A stretch of DNA of 64,000 nucleotides, taken from the NCBI RefSeq assembly GCF_016924755.1, contig NZ_JAFFJX010000001.1:1116001-1180000 (forward strand). The letters are read 5' to 3'. The DNA is from Longitalea arenae (GTDB lineage: Bacteria; Bacteroidota; Bacteroidia; Chitinophagales; Chitinophagaceae). Positions 1 to 9,600 of this stretch are shown piece by piece. The position numbers and the translations under genes were made by a program. The first letter of the stretch is position 1. Each line of letters begins with the position of its first letter. The notes under the pieces were generated by a model. The model had not been told where the DNA came from, did no database searches, and saw only the letters and a program-made list of their open reading frames with translations.

Positions 1-704
1 AAGGACATGATTGAAATACGATGTCTTTCATCTGGATTACAATCCCCCTGATCTGAATGCAAAAGGCGTAAACCTGTTGCAAAGAGCAGGAATATAATGA
101 TCGTAGTTTTGCATTTGAAAAAAGGTGCAAATAGTAATTGCAAAGTCAGCATGATCAATGATGAAAACGAAGGCTTACGGGTGAAAATTTTAATAGTTGA
201 TGGCTGAGAGGTTTTGTCGCACGAACTTGATCAGAATAGTAATAACATTTTCAACATATCAGTTGGCTAAACGGCCATTGCATTCAAATAAGATAGCTTG
301 CCTTTCATACCAGATATCTTGCTTTTTATATTAACGTTCGTGTTTATCTATTTGCAGGGCTTGCACGGCAAACAACGAGGTTGGTTCATTAAATTAAACC
401 GGTTGGCGCGTAAAGAGCTTAATTTTTTATAAGATCTCTGTGTTACATTGTAATAACAATAAAGCTTGTTATCAGATCGATCCTTTTTGTGCTGAGATCC
501 ATTGATCACATGATGATAAGTGAGCTTTTTTGTAATGACATTGTTTTTTTTGCAGTCAAACCATGGCGAGCGCATGGCAAACAATGGGTTTCATATCCGG
601 GGCCAGCTGGCCGCCCTTTCAGCAAATGCGTTTTGTATTTGGAACATAGGTGCTGTTGGCCATGAATCTGAGACGGACAGGCTAAAAATTTGTAATTTTA
701 GCCA
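1..704. other. Intergenic region without a recognisable gene
   Basis: No convincing coding region was found. A short open frame after the stop at 8-10 runs to TAA at 95-97 and reads like the tail of a protein (it contains DYNPPDLNAKG), so the left edge may hold the 3' end or a remnant of an upstream gene. The rest is AT-rich and contains only the inverted repeat before the AraC-type gene. Confidence 0.4.
680..703. promoter_or_regulatory. Inverted repeat abutting the start of the AraC-type regulator
   Basis: GGCTAAAA at 680-687 is perfectly complementary to TTTTAGCC at 696-703, with an 8-base spacer, and the repeat ends one base before the ATG at 705. It could be an autoregulatory operator or an mRNA hairpin that occludes translation initiation. 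The position and symmetry are seen; the function is inferred. Confidence 0.4.
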
Positions 705-1565
705 ATGGATGCAGATATTCACACATTATATGAATCTGATTTTTATCGCATCATGGATTTCAGGTGCAAGTGTATAGATTGCCGTACATCAAAACCGGAA
801 TACAACACTACATTCTGCATCAGCTTTGTGCGTAAAGGCAATTTCCTGTTTAATGTATTTCGCGAGTCGCTGGACTCTTATAACGGCTGTGTGTTGGTCA
901 CGAAACCGGGTTACGAACGCACGGTAACGCATACGCATACTGTGCCCGACGAATGCACCATCTTCGAATTTAAAGAAACATTTTTTTCGGAATTGCTGGA
1001 GCATTATGGCGGTATTCCTTTCTTCAAGCAAAAAGATTGGGATTCAACGCTGATCAGGACCAATGCTGAGACTGAGTTCCTGCACTTTCAAATAATCCGG
1101 CTTATTCTCAACCGGTCGAACAGTAAGCTGCAGCTGGACAATATGGTGATGGAAGTGATTGAAAAAGTGCTGCGGAAGATCACCGACTACAAACCCGATC
1201 ATCGCATCAATGCCCGCTTAAAGCAAAATCATTTGATCACCATAGAACGGGCTAAAGAATATCTGTCCCAGCATTTTACCGACGATATTTCCCTGATGCA
1301 GGTAGCCACCTATTGTTATGTAAGTCCTTTTCATTTCAGCCGCCTCTTTAAAACATTTACCGGAGAATCGCCCCATCAATACCTGCTTAGCCTCCGCCTC
1401 AAAAATGCCGAGCTCTTATTGCGCAATACATCGCAGCCTGTGGCCGACATCGCTTTTGCTTCGGGGTTTAACAGCATTGAACATTTCACCGCTGCCTTCA
1501 GGCAGAGATATGATTGTCCACCTGCGGCTTATCGGCAGCAGAATGAAGTGGCGCACCACAATTAG
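705..1565 (+). CDS. AraC family transcriptional regulator
   Basis: A 286-residue DNA-binding regulator. The C-terminal ~100 residues (about 180-280) hold the two helix-turn-helix motifs of the AraC family: the segment around AKEYLSQHFTDDISLMQVA, then PHQYLLSLRLKNAELLL and the signature VADIAFASGFNSIEHFTAAFR. The N-terminal ~150 residues should be the cupin-like sensing domain (CAYF-like Cys pairs are absent), and its ligand cannot be read from sequence. The ATG at 705 was chosen because it follows the inverted repeat at 680-703 and gives a normal family length. A DinB-like gene follows 58 bases downstream on the same strand and may be co-transcribed. The family is certain; the target genes are unknown. 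Confidence 0.9.
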   Translation: MDADIHTLYESDFYRIMDFRCKCIDCRTSKPEYNTTFCISFVRKGNFLFNVFRESLDSYNGCVLVTKPGYERTVTHTHTVPDECTIFEFKETFFSELLEHYGGIPFFKQKDWDSTLIRTNAETEFLHFQIIRLILNRSNSKLQLDNMVMEVIEKVLRKITDYKPDHRINARLKQNHLITIERAKEYLSQHFTDDISLMQVATYCYVSPFHFSRLFKTFTGESPHQYLLSLRLKNAELLLRNTSQPVADIAFASGFNSIEHFTAAFRQRYDCPPAAYRQQNEVAHHN

Positions 1566-1623
1566 CAAGATTCCTTAACCCGCCCGGAAAACGGCTATAT
1601 AGCTTTGCTGAAAATACAGCATC

Positions 1624-2031
1624 ATGAAAGAACAATTATTAGCAACTGTTGAAAATTCAAAGAATTACACATTGCAGGTGGCCAATGCCATGCCCGACAA
1701 AGGGTATCAGTACAAACCGGCGGGCGCTGGTTGGAATTTCGGCGAGTTATTGCACCATATCGGTTATGGGATCCAATGGTGGCAGGATAATTACATTACA
1801 GGGAAAAAAACCAGTTGGGATCCCCCACCCGCAACGGTTAACAAAAAGGAGATCATCACCTATCTCACTAACGCCTATAATACCCTGCAAAAAACGATCA
1901 AACAACAATCACTTACCGAAGAAGCCCGCAAAGGAGTTCATGCCACTATAGATCACATTACCCATCATCGGGGGCAAGCCGTTCTCTATTTGCGGACAAA
2001 CGGAATAGAACCACCCGAGTACGTATATTAA
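1624..2031 (+). CDS. DinB-like superfamily protein
   Basis: A 135-residue four-helix-bundle protein of the DinB/YfiT superfamily, probably metal-binding and cytoplasmic. Histidines typical of the three-His metal site are visible in LLHHIGYGIQWW (about residues 45-57) and DHITHHRGQAVLYLR (about 110-124); the HHRGQ element is the most diagnostic. Members act as thiol-dependent S-transferases, hydrolases or damage-inducible proteins, and nothing here identifies the substrate. It is 58 bases downstream of the AraC-type regulator, which suggests joint transcription. A heptad repeat array starts directly after the stop codon. Confidence 0.8.
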   Translation: MKEQLLATVENSKNYTLQVANAMPDKGYQYKPAGAGWNFGELLHHIGYGIQWWQDNYITGKKTSWDPPPATVNKKEIITYLTNAYNTLQKTIKQQSLTEEARKGVHATIDHITHHRGQAVLYLRTNGIEPPEYVY

Positions 2032-2037
2032 AGTATT

Positions 2038-2147
2038 GCCAGTTACCGGTTACCCGTCGCCAGTTGCCAGAAAGAGAGATCTCCGTGAAAATTCTAGTGA
2101 GTTATGCATTATGGTCCTTGTAACCGGTGACAAGTAACCGGCGACGG
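2038..2147. repeat. Heptad repeat arrays (CCAGTTA / CCGGTGA type)
   Basis: Two short arrays, at about 2038-2070 and 2115-2147, are built from 7-base words such as CCAGTTA, CCGGTTA, CCGGTGA and CAAGTAA placed in phase. They sit between the DinB-like gene and the convergent 60-residue membrane protein gene. They belong to the window-wide heptad family described in the findings. Confidence 0.7.
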
Positions 2148-2148
2148 T

Positions 2149-2331
2149 TTATCGCCTCCTCCCCCTTATCAACATCATTGCCAGTCCGAACACCAGGAAG
2201 CCGCCACCGGTATATGTATTCAACGGACTGGCACTGTTGTTCCCTAATAGTACATTGAACAATAAGATAAGCGATACAATGGTAAAGAAAAGCCCTATGA
2301 CAAATTGCAGATCGTTTAATTTTTTTAACAT
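2149..2331 (-). CDS. Small two-helix membrane protein next to the SGLT-like symporter
   Basis: A 60-residue protein with two hydrophobic helices (about residues 10-29 and 43-56), a short polar loop (NNSASPLNTYTGGG) and a basic RGRRR tail. That composition suggests a two-pass inner-membrane protein with its C-terminus in the cytoplasm. It begins only 15 bases after the stop of the sodium symporter gene on the same strand, so the two are almost certainly one transcription unit. No family was recognised. An accessory role for the transporter is inferred from position only. Confidence 0.65.
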   Translation of the reverse strand: MLKKLNDLQFVIGLFFTIVSLILLFNVLLGNNSASPLNTYTGGGFLVFGLAMMLIRGRRR

Positions 2332-2346
2332 GGAAGCAAGCTTTAA

Positions 2347-4008
2347 TTAGAAGAAAATAATATTCAGCACTAAGGTGATCGCCAGCAGCAATATACCCAA
2401 TGGCACTACGCGCAGATACCATTTCTGTTGATGGTATTTGGGTTTTTCTGTTAACGAATATACTAAACCCCTGAGTTCTTCATCGGGTTTCGGTTTTGTT
2501 ACCAGGCTTACAGCAATGGTGGTAAAAAAGTTTACGATCCAGGAAACGGCGGCTACGATAAATGCCTGCCCCATACCACTCTTGATGGTATACAATCCGG
2601 CGATCCAACCGCCTTTGCCTTCCGCAACGGTTACGCCATGCGTAATTGCAGCGGCCAGGGTGCCCGCTACCAGTCCCCAGAAAGCACCATGCCCTGTTGT
2701 CCGCTTCCAGAACATGCCCAGCAGGAAGGTGGCAAACAGCGGTCCATTTACAAAGCCAAATACCAGCTGCAGGAAGTCATTGATATTATTGAAGCTTTTG
2801 GCAATGTAAGCGGTGGCAATGGAAATGAGGATGCCGATGACTGTTATACCCTTGCCAACGAGCAGGTAATGCCGGTCGCTTTTGTTCTTTACAAAATAGG
2901 ATTGGTAAATATCGAAGGTGAATACCGAATTGAATGCAGTCACATTTCCCGCCATACCACTCATAAAGGAGGCAATCAGCGCCGTTATACCAACACCCAG
3001 GATGCCGGTAGGGTAGTAGTGCGCAATGAGGGAAGGTAAGGTCATGGTATAGTCCAGCTCCCCATCAGCGGTTGAAGGAATCCGATATCCTTTCGACAGC
3101 AGGGCAGGCTGCATTAAAGTAATGGCTATCAAACCGGGCAGCACAACGATCAGCGGCATTAACATCTTGGGAATGGCAGCTATGATCGGTGTGCGTTGCG
3201 CATCGCCCATATTCCGGGCGATCATTGCTCGCTGCACCACCAGGAAATCGGTGCACCAGTAACCGAAAGACATTACAAACCCTAGTCCGAAGATCAAGGA
3301 CATAAAATGCAGTCCCATGGGATTGTCATTGGCATTGCCCATGTATTTCCAGGCATGGGTCATTTCAGGCTGTAAAAGGGCTTTGATATTTTCCCAGCCG
3401 CCTGCATCCTGCAGGGAGATCACCACCAGGGGCGAAAGGCCCAGTACGATCAGGAAGAACTGCAATACCTCATTGTATACTGCGCTGGTCAATCCGCCCA
3501 GGAAAGTATACACCATCACGATGCCCGCCGATATCCAGATGGAAATGTCAAAATCCCAGTGCAGGATCGTTTCCATGAGTTTGGCCAGTGCGTATAAAGA
3601 AATGCCCGAAGAGAAGACGGTCATAACGGCAAAGGAGATGGCGTTCAGGCCGCGTGTTTTTTCATCGAAACGCAGCGACAGGTATTCGGGTACGCTGCGG
3701 GCACGGCTTCCATAATAGAACGGCATCATAAATACGCCGAGAAAGACCATAGCGAAAATGGCGCCCACCCAATAAAAGTGTACGGTCATGATACCATACT
3801 TGGCGCCGGACGCTACCATCCCGATCACTTCCTGTGCACCGAGATTGGCTGAGATAAATGCAAGACTCGTGATCCAGAGGGGAATGCTTCGGTTACTCGT
3901 AAGAAAATCGTTACTTGATTTAATTTTCTTTTTTATAAGGAACCCAACACCAATAACAAAAATGAAATAGACCAGAATGATCAGGTAATCGGCTAGTTGT
4001 AGGCGCAT
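2347..4008 (-). CDS. Sodium/solute symporter, SGLT-like (SSS family)
   Basis: A 553-residue inner-membrane carrier of the solute:sodium symporter family, closest in recognisable pattern to bacterial SGLT-type sugar transporters. The features are an N-terminal helix followed by SSNDFLTSNRSIPLW, the GAQEVIGM segment, VYNEVLQFFLIVLG in the core, FGYWCTDFLVVQRAM, and FLLGMFWKRTT near the C-terminus. About 13-14 hydrophobic helices are visible. The ATG at 4008 is preferred to an in-frame start at 4044, because the hydrophobic N-terminus begins right after it and the 10-base word AACGATTGCA lies one base upstream, as before the inositol oxygenase gene. The substrate is inferred to be myo-inositol or a related sugar from the divergent oxygenase. 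The LacI-type gene lies upstream on the same strand and a small membrane protein gene follows. Confidence 0.88.
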   Translation of the reverse strand: MRLQLADYLIILVYFIFVIGVGFLIKKKIKSSNDFLTSNRSIPLWITSLAFISANLGAQEVIGMVASGAKYGIMTVHFYWVGAIFAMVFLGVFMMPFYYGSRARSVPEYLSLRFDEKTRGLNAISFAVMTVFSSGISLYALAKLMETILHWDFDISIWISAGIVMVYTFLGGLTSAVYNEVLQFFLIVLGLSPLVVISLQDAGGWENIKALLQPEMTHAWKYMGNANDNPMGLHFMSLIFGLGFVMSFGYWCTDFLVVQRAMIARNMGDAQRTPIIAAIPKMLMPLIVVLPGLIAITLMQPALLSKGYRIPSTADGELDYTMTLPSLIAHYYPTGILGVGITALIASFMSGMAGNVTAFNSVFTFDIYQSYFVKNKSDRHYLLVGKGITVIGILISIATAYIAKSFNNINDFLQLVFGFVNGPLFATFLLGMFWKRTTGHGAFWGLVAGTLAAAITHGVTVAEGKGGWIAGLYTIKSGMGQAFIVAAVSWIVNFFTTIAVSLVTKPKPDEELRGLVYSLTEKPKYHQQKWYLRVVPLGILLLAITLVLNIIFF

Positions 4009-4009
4009 G

Positions 4010-4019
4010 TGCAATCGTT
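4010..4019 (-). promoter_or_regulatory. Putative LacI-type operator word before the symporter gene
   Basis: On the minus strand the word AACGATTGCA ends one base before the symporter ATG. The identical 10-mer directly precedes the inositol oxygenase ATG at 5504. The exact match and equal placement are seen; binding by the nearby LacI-type protein is inferred. Confidence 0.5.
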
Positions 4020-4126
4020 GACTGTAGGTGATAGTTTCTGGCACAATATATTTCTTTCATTCCATTATTATGACTGGAATCATATATTGGCCAAAAAAGT
4101 TACGAATACGATTTCGGGGAGCAAAT

Positions 4127-4315
4127 GTTACCAGTTACCGGGTACCAGTTGCCAGGAATTCATAGCCCTGGGTTATATGTTTCAGGTTACAAGGCTTAAT
4201 TGGTTTGTTGTAACGATTTAGTAGTGCATGGATAATTCGGAGACCTGAAATAACGGTCGCGGTAACTGGCAACCGGTGACCGGCATCCGTGTAACCTGCA
4301 ACTTGTAACCTGTAG
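4127..4315. repeat. Heptad repeat arrays between symporter and LacI-type genes
   Basis: Arrays at 4127-4156 (CCAGTTA/CCGGGTA words) and 4252-4315 (CTGGCAA, CCGGTGA, CTTGTAA, CCTGTAG words) have a 7-base period. The second runs up to the stop codon of the LacI-type gene. Confidence 0.7.
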
Positions 4316-4318
4316 CTC

Positions 4319-5326
4319 TTACTTAGTTGACTCCCGTTCAATCAACAGAGAAGGTATAACCATACGCTCCTTGCTAAGATCAAAGGCACTCTTCTCGATT
4401 CCTTTAAAAAGCACAGTAGCCGCGGCTTTCCCGATCTCAAAGGCCGGTTGTGTAATGGTAGTGAGCGGGGGATTCAGGATCGGGGCGGTGTCAAGGGTAG
4501 CGAATGCAATTACTTTTACTTCATTGGGAATACGAATATTCAGTTCGTGGCAGGCCAGGTATACCGGGGTAACGATCTTTTCAACAGAGGCAATCAAACC
4601 GTCGGGCCGGTCAGCCGCTTGCAGTAATGATCTTACCTGGTCATACATGCCATCGTTATCGGTACAATAAACGATCTGCATGTCTTCTTCCCGTAAACCG
4701 GCCTGTTGAAGCGCTGCCTTATAACCTTCCATCCGGTTTTGGCAAATGGGCAGGCTTTGCGAAATGGAAAGGAATGCGGGCCGCCGGCAACCTTTTTGAA
4801 GCAGGTGATTGGCAGCCATCAGGCCACAGTCAAAATCGTTCGTAGTTACCCGCGCCGTTTTGATAGCTTCCTGTTCACGGTCGAAAAAAACAACGGGAAT
4901 ATTCTGGTTTTGTAATTTATTAATGTGTTCTGCAGTATTCGTTTCACTTGAGATAGAGATCAGCACGCCATCCACCCGGCCGCTTTGGCAATCTTCCAGA
5001 ATGTTCTTTTCATTGGCGAACTTCTCATGGGAAAGATAGATAAGTACATGATATCCTTTCGATTCCGCTATCGATTGAATGCCATTAATAGCGAGGGAGA
5101 AAAAGTTATCGGCTACTTCGGGCAGTACCACTGCTATGGTCTTACTCTTCTTTCGGCGCAAACTGCTGGCATAAGGGTTGGGAATATAATTTAACTGCGT
5201 AGCCAGTTCCAATACCTTCTTTTTTGTCTCATCGCTGATCTCATAACTGTCGCGCAATGCCTTTGAAATGGTTGACACCGAAAGCTGCAACTGATCTGCT
5301 AAAACCTTTATGTTTACCTTGCTCAT
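4319..5326 (-). CDS. LacI family transcriptional regulator
   Basis: A 335-residue repressor-type regulator. Residues 5-50 form the LacI helix-turn-helix (VLADQLQLSVSTISKALRD), followed by the hinge region PNPYASSLRRKKSKTIAVVLPE. Residues 61-330 form the periplasmic-binding-protein-like effector domain, with typical GRVDGVLIS, VVFFDRE and GCRRPAFLS strands. It lies upstream of the symporter on the same strand and is divergent from myo-inositol oxygenase. The 177-base divergent region contains two candidate operators (5394-5404 and 5492-5503). It likely represses the module until an inositol- or uronate-type effector binds; the effector identity is inference. Confidence 0.93.
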   Translation of the reverse strand: MSKVNIKVLADQLQLSVSTISKALRDSYEISDETKKKVLELATQLNYIPNPYASSLRRKKSKTIAVVLPEVADNFFSLAINGIQSIAESKGYHVLIYLSHEKFANEKNILEDCQSGRVDGVLISISSETNTAEHINKLQNQNIPVVFFDREQEAIKTARVTTNDFDCGLMAANHLLQKGCRRPAFLSISQSLPICQNRMEGYKAALQQAGLREEDMQIVYCTDNDGMYDQVRSLLQAADRPDGLIASVEKIVTPVYLACHELNIRIPNEVKVIAFATLDTAPILNPPLTTITQPAFEIGKAAATVLFKGIEKSAFDLSKERMVIPSLLIERESTK

Positions 5327-5393
5327 TGGGGATTTAAAGCCTTAATTGTTTGTATTACAGACTATTTCACACTGCAAAAAGCTGCATTTTTTC

Positions 5394-5404
5394 GCAACCG
5401 TTTT
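5394..5404. promoter_or_regulatory. Candidate LacI-type operator, distal copy
   Basis: GCAACCGTTTT has the central CG and flanking A/T symmetry usual for LacI-family sites. It is a 10/11 match to the reverse complement of the word at 5492-5502. The two copies are inverted relative to each other and about 98 bases apart, a spacing compatible with looping in the divergent region. Confidence 0.45.
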
Positions 5405-5491
5405 CGTAAATAAAGTTAATTGATGGCTAACAATCTTTAGCAAAAAATTAGAACTTAGTTTCGGAATCAAATACAAACCTGTTTTAATTTA

Positions 5492-5503
5492 AAAACGATT
5501 GCA
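5492..5503. promoter_or_regulatory. Candidate LacI-type operator abutting the inositol oxygenase start
   Basis: AAAACGATTGCA ends exactly at the base before the ATG at 5504. Its core AACGATTGCA is repeated before the symporter gene, and a degenerate copy (AACGTTTGTT, 6615-6624) abuts the SusC start at 6625. Confidence 0.5.
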
Positions 5504-6391
5504 ATGGCAGCTCCTGGTAAATTCTCCGAGAAAGAAATCAATCCCCTGGGAAGTTTGGATGAGTGGGAAGATGATGTACTGCAACGCTATCCCGATCCCG
5601 AAACGATCGCAAAAGAAAAATCAAAAGACGAATATCGTAATTACGACGATCCTGCCCGGGATACGGTACGTGAGTTCTACCGGTTGAATCATACCTACCA
5701 GACCTATGCCTTTGTACAGGAAAAGAGGAAAGATTTTTTACAGTTCAACCGTAAGGAGATGTCGGTTTGGGATGCTTTTAATTTCCTGAACCAGCTGGTT
5801 GATGATTCTGATCCCGATACTGATCTCGACCAGTTCCAACACCTGCTACAGGCTTCTGAAGCGATACGCGCCGACGGTCATCCCGACTGGATGGTATTAA
5901 CCGGTTTGATGCACGACATGGGTAAAGTACTTTGTTTGTTTGGTGAGCCCCAATGGGCTGTTGTTGGTGATACGTTCCCGGTTGGCTGCGCTTATTCAGA
6001 TAAAGTGGTATATCCTGAATTTTTTAAATTAAATGCCGATTACACGGATCCTGTTTTCAGCACTAAATTAGGGGTATACGAGAAGAATTGCGGCTTGCGC
6101 AATGTGAGCATGTCATGGGGCCATGATGAATATGTGTACCAGATGCTGAAGGATTATCTGCCAGAGCCGGGTTTATACATGTTGCGGTATCACTCATTTT
6201 ATGCCTGGCATCGCGAAGGTGCATATGACCACCTGTTAGACGATCACGATCGTGAAATGTTGAAATGGGTCAAGTTATTCAACCCTTATGACCTGTATTC
6301 GAAATGTCCCACACCACCAGATTGGAAACAGCTGCGGCCTTATTATGAAGATCTTGTGGCTAAATACCTGCCATCGACCATAAAATTTTAG
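5504..6391 (+). CDS. Myo-inositol oxygenase (MIOX)
   Basis: A 295-residue cytoplasmic diiron oxygenase that cleaves myo-inositol with O2 to D-glucuronate. The protein aligns by eye along its whole length with animal MIOX, including GEPQWAVVGDTFPVGC, MSWGHDEYVYQM and RYHSFYAWH. All six iron ligands of mouse MIOX have counterparts: H113, H137, D138, H207, H230 and D263. It has a modest N-terminal extension before the conserved core. It is divergent from the LacI-type gene and symporter, and the three genes read as an uptake-and-oxidation module. No uronate isomerase or reductase is present in the window, so glucuronate must be metabolised by genes elsewhere. A terminator lies about 115 bases downstream. 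Confidence 0.95.
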   Translation: MAAPGKFSEKEINPLGSLDEWEDDVLQRYPDPETIAKEKSKDEYRNYDDPARDTVREFYRLNHTYQTYAFVQEKRKDFLQFNRKEMSVWDAFNFLNQLVDDSDPDTDLDQFQHLLQASEAIRADGHPDWMVLTGLMHDMGKVLCLFGEPQWAVVGDTFPVGCAYSDKVVYPEFFKLNADYTDPVFSTKLGVYEKNCGLRNVSMSWGHDEYVYQMLKDYLPEPGLYMLRYHSFYAWHREGAYDHLLDDHDREMLKWVKLFNPYDLYSKCPTPPDWKQLRPYYEDLVAKYLPSTIKF

Positions 6392-6504
6392 CATATTCCC
6401 ACCCGAAACTTTATCCATTCCTTATTTGAATAAAAGGAAAAGGCAACCTATGTGGTTACACATATAGCTTACAAACCAGCACGCATATTATTGATCAGCT
6501 TTAT

Positions 6505-6537
6505 AAACACAACCTTCAGGTAGTTGTGTTTTTTTTA
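6505..6537 (+). terminator. Rho-independent terminator downstream of MIOX
   Basis: AAACACAAC (6505-6513) pairs with GTTGTGTTT (6523-6531) around a 9-base loop and runs into T residues. It separates the oxygenase transcript from the SusC gene at 6625. Confidence 0.8.
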
Positions 6538-6624
6538 GAACTATGCACTTAAGTGTAGTGAGTACATTTAATTGTCTACTAAAATCAGAAGGAAGAATTA
6601 ACACTTTAACCTAAAACGTTTGTT

Positions 6625-9600
6625 ATGAGATTGCTTTGTCGGTCGCTCCCGAAAGGCGCGGGTATTCGCCTATTGCTGCTACTTTGTTTAACGCCACTCT
6701 TCATGCTGGCGCAATCCCAGGAAATTACCGGAACAGTAAAAGATTCAACAGGCCGCCCGTTGTCTATGATATCGGTTGCTGTGAAAGGAAAGAACATTGT
6801 TACGGTCACCAAGGCCAATGGAAGATTCAATATTCCTGCACAAACCGGTGAGACCCTGGTGTTCAGTGGGGTTTCGCTCGAGAATCAGGAAGTATTGGTT
6901 GGCAGCAGCCCGAATATCGATGTCACCATGGTTGCATCGGCCCTGGTAATGACGGATGTGGTGGTAGTTGGTTATGGTAAAGCGTCGCGCAAGTCCCTGA
7001 CGAGCGCAATAACCACTATTAAACCCGATGAAATGAACAAGGGCGCCATAGCCGACGTAGGACAATTACTGCAAGGTAAGGTGCCCGGCCTCAATATCAC
7101 GGCAAGCGGTGATCCCAACAGGCCTGCGGCAGTGGTATTGCGTGGCGCATCAACTATTAATAGTCCGGGTGGACCATTTTACGTAATTGATGGTGTGCCG
7201 GGAGCCGATATTGCCTTGATCGCTCCAGCTGATATCGCTTCTGTAGATGTATTGAAGGATGCAGCTGCTACCGCTATTTACGGTAACCGCGCATCCAACG
7301 GTGTTATCATTGTTACTACCAGAAGAGGAAAGAAAGGGCAGGCCCAGGTGTCGTATGATGGATTCGTGGGTATTGAGAAAGTATCCCGCCGCCTTGAAGT
7401 AATGGATGCCGGCCAGTTAAGGGAATTCCTTGCAAATAATAACCTCGCCTTTACACCACAGGATGATAAAGGCGCCGATACCGACTGGCAGAAAGCCATT
7501 CAACGCAACGAGGCAGTATCTACCAGCCACAATATTTATATTGGCGGTGGCGGTGAACACGGCACGTACAGCGCCAGTTTGAACTATTTCAGTAAGCCGG
7601 GTATTTTGCTGAACAGTAACCTGCAGCGCATCATTGCCCGCCTGTCTGTTGAACAGAGCGTATTGAATGATAAATTGAAACTTGGCTTCAATGTTACCAA
7701 CTCAAGTAATGATGCGGATGATATTCCTTACCGCAATACAGTTTTGTTGCAATCGGCTACCTTTTTACCCGTGTCGCCCATTAAAAATGATGATGGCACT
7801 TATTTCGAGAACTTCACGAAATCAGGTTACTACAATCCCGTCGCTATGTTGAACCATAGCCAGTCGAACAACAAGTACAATAACCTGATGGCCAATTTCA
7901 CGGCACAGGCAAAATTGCCTTTCGGCTTAACCTATGACCTGAACGTGGCTTATATCAATAATTCGAATGTTGCTGGTTCTTACCTCGACAAATACTTTAC
8001 CACCAATTATAACGGGATGTATGACAATCCGGATCCTACCACCTATGGGCATGGACTGCAGGCTTTTGGCACAAACGGCCAGGCGTACCGGCAGTCTTAC
8101 CGCAATACCAGTAAGATCCTGGAAACTTACTTTACCTGGGATAAGACTTTTGGAAAACATGTTATCAATGCGGTAGTGGGTTATTCATGGCAGGAAAATG
8201 AGAACGGCGATGGCTTCCAGGTAACAACATATAATTTCCCTGTTGATAATATCGGGTACCGCAATCTTGCCTTAAGCAATGCATATGCTTATTCTACGCG
8301 CATCGGTTTTGGCGGAACCGGGGTTTACCAGAAAACGCGTCTTATTTCTGATTTCGGCCGGTTGAAATACACTTTTAACGACAAATATATTTTGCAGGCA
8401 TCTGTGAGAAGAGATGGTAGCTCGGTGTTTGGCGCTAATAATTACTGGGGTTACTTCCCCGCTGTGGCGCTTGCCTGGCGCCTCAGCGAAGAGGATTTCA
8501 TGAGATCGCAGAACGTATTCAGCGATCTGAAGTTAAGAGCAAGTTATGGGATTACTGGTAACGCATTTGGATTTGGTGCTTATACCGCACAATTCCTGAT
8601 GGGCGCCCAAGGTACATACTATTATAATGGCACCCAGGTAGCGGTATATGGACCGACAGTGGCCGCTAACCCCGATCTGCAATGGGAAGAAATTGCCACC
8701 ACGAACCTGGGTGTCGATTTCACCCTCCTGAAAGGCAAACTGGGCGGTTCAATTGATGTGTATAAACGCAAGACGACCGACATGATCTTCAGCTACAGGG
8801 TTGATCCTATCCTTGTTCCCGTGGGCAGCATTTGGGCGAATGGCGGAAGCATCGAAAATAAAGGTATTGAAGTAGCGCTTACAGGTAATATCATCTCTAA
8901 CAGCCAGTTCACGTGGACGAGCAACCTCAACCTGGCCCATAATAAAAATGAGATCACCAGCCTTAAAAACCCTTTATTCGCTGGTGGCGACTCTACCGCT
9001 GTGGGCTTCCCCGAGGGAGCAGGTCAATCGGGCAGCTCACTGCAATTGTTAAAAGAAGGATATCCGCTCGGACAGTTCTATTCACTGCAATATACAGGCA
9101 AAAACGACCAGGGGGTTTCACAATTCCTGGCCAGGGATGGAAAGACCTCTACGACCAGTCCTTTGCGTGGAACCGATTATCATTACATCGGTAATGCCCA
9201 GCCTAAACTGTTGCTCGGTTGGACTAACAACTTCCGGTATGGAAATTTAGATCTGAAAGTGGCTGTACGCGGCGTATTTGGCAACAAGATCTTTAATGCT
9301 ACACGTGCCGACCTGTTCCGTCCAAATACCGCTCAATTCACCAACATTCTGGTGGATGCCGCCGGTGAATCAACTGCCGATTTCAATGCGTATCGATATT
9401 CTTCCCGCTTTGTGGAGAGTGGAAACTATGTGCGCTTAGACAATGCCACTTTGGGTTACAATCTTAAGAACATAGGCAATTATATCAAATCGCTCAGGTT
9501 ATACGTAACCGGAAACAATTTGTTCGTAATTACAAAGTTCACCGGTGTAGATCCTGAAGTGAACCAGGGAGGTATTGCGCCAGGTATCGATTACAACAAT

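Noticed and set aside
8-97. Remnant of an upstream gene at the left edge
   Set aside because: Only about 28 codons are open and no family was recognised. The window edge prevents a decision, so it is mentioned only in the gap entry.
520-777. 85-codon frame upstream of and overlapping the AraC-type gene
   Set aside because: No family resemblance and no signal or domain pattern. It overlaps the better-supported AraC frame start.
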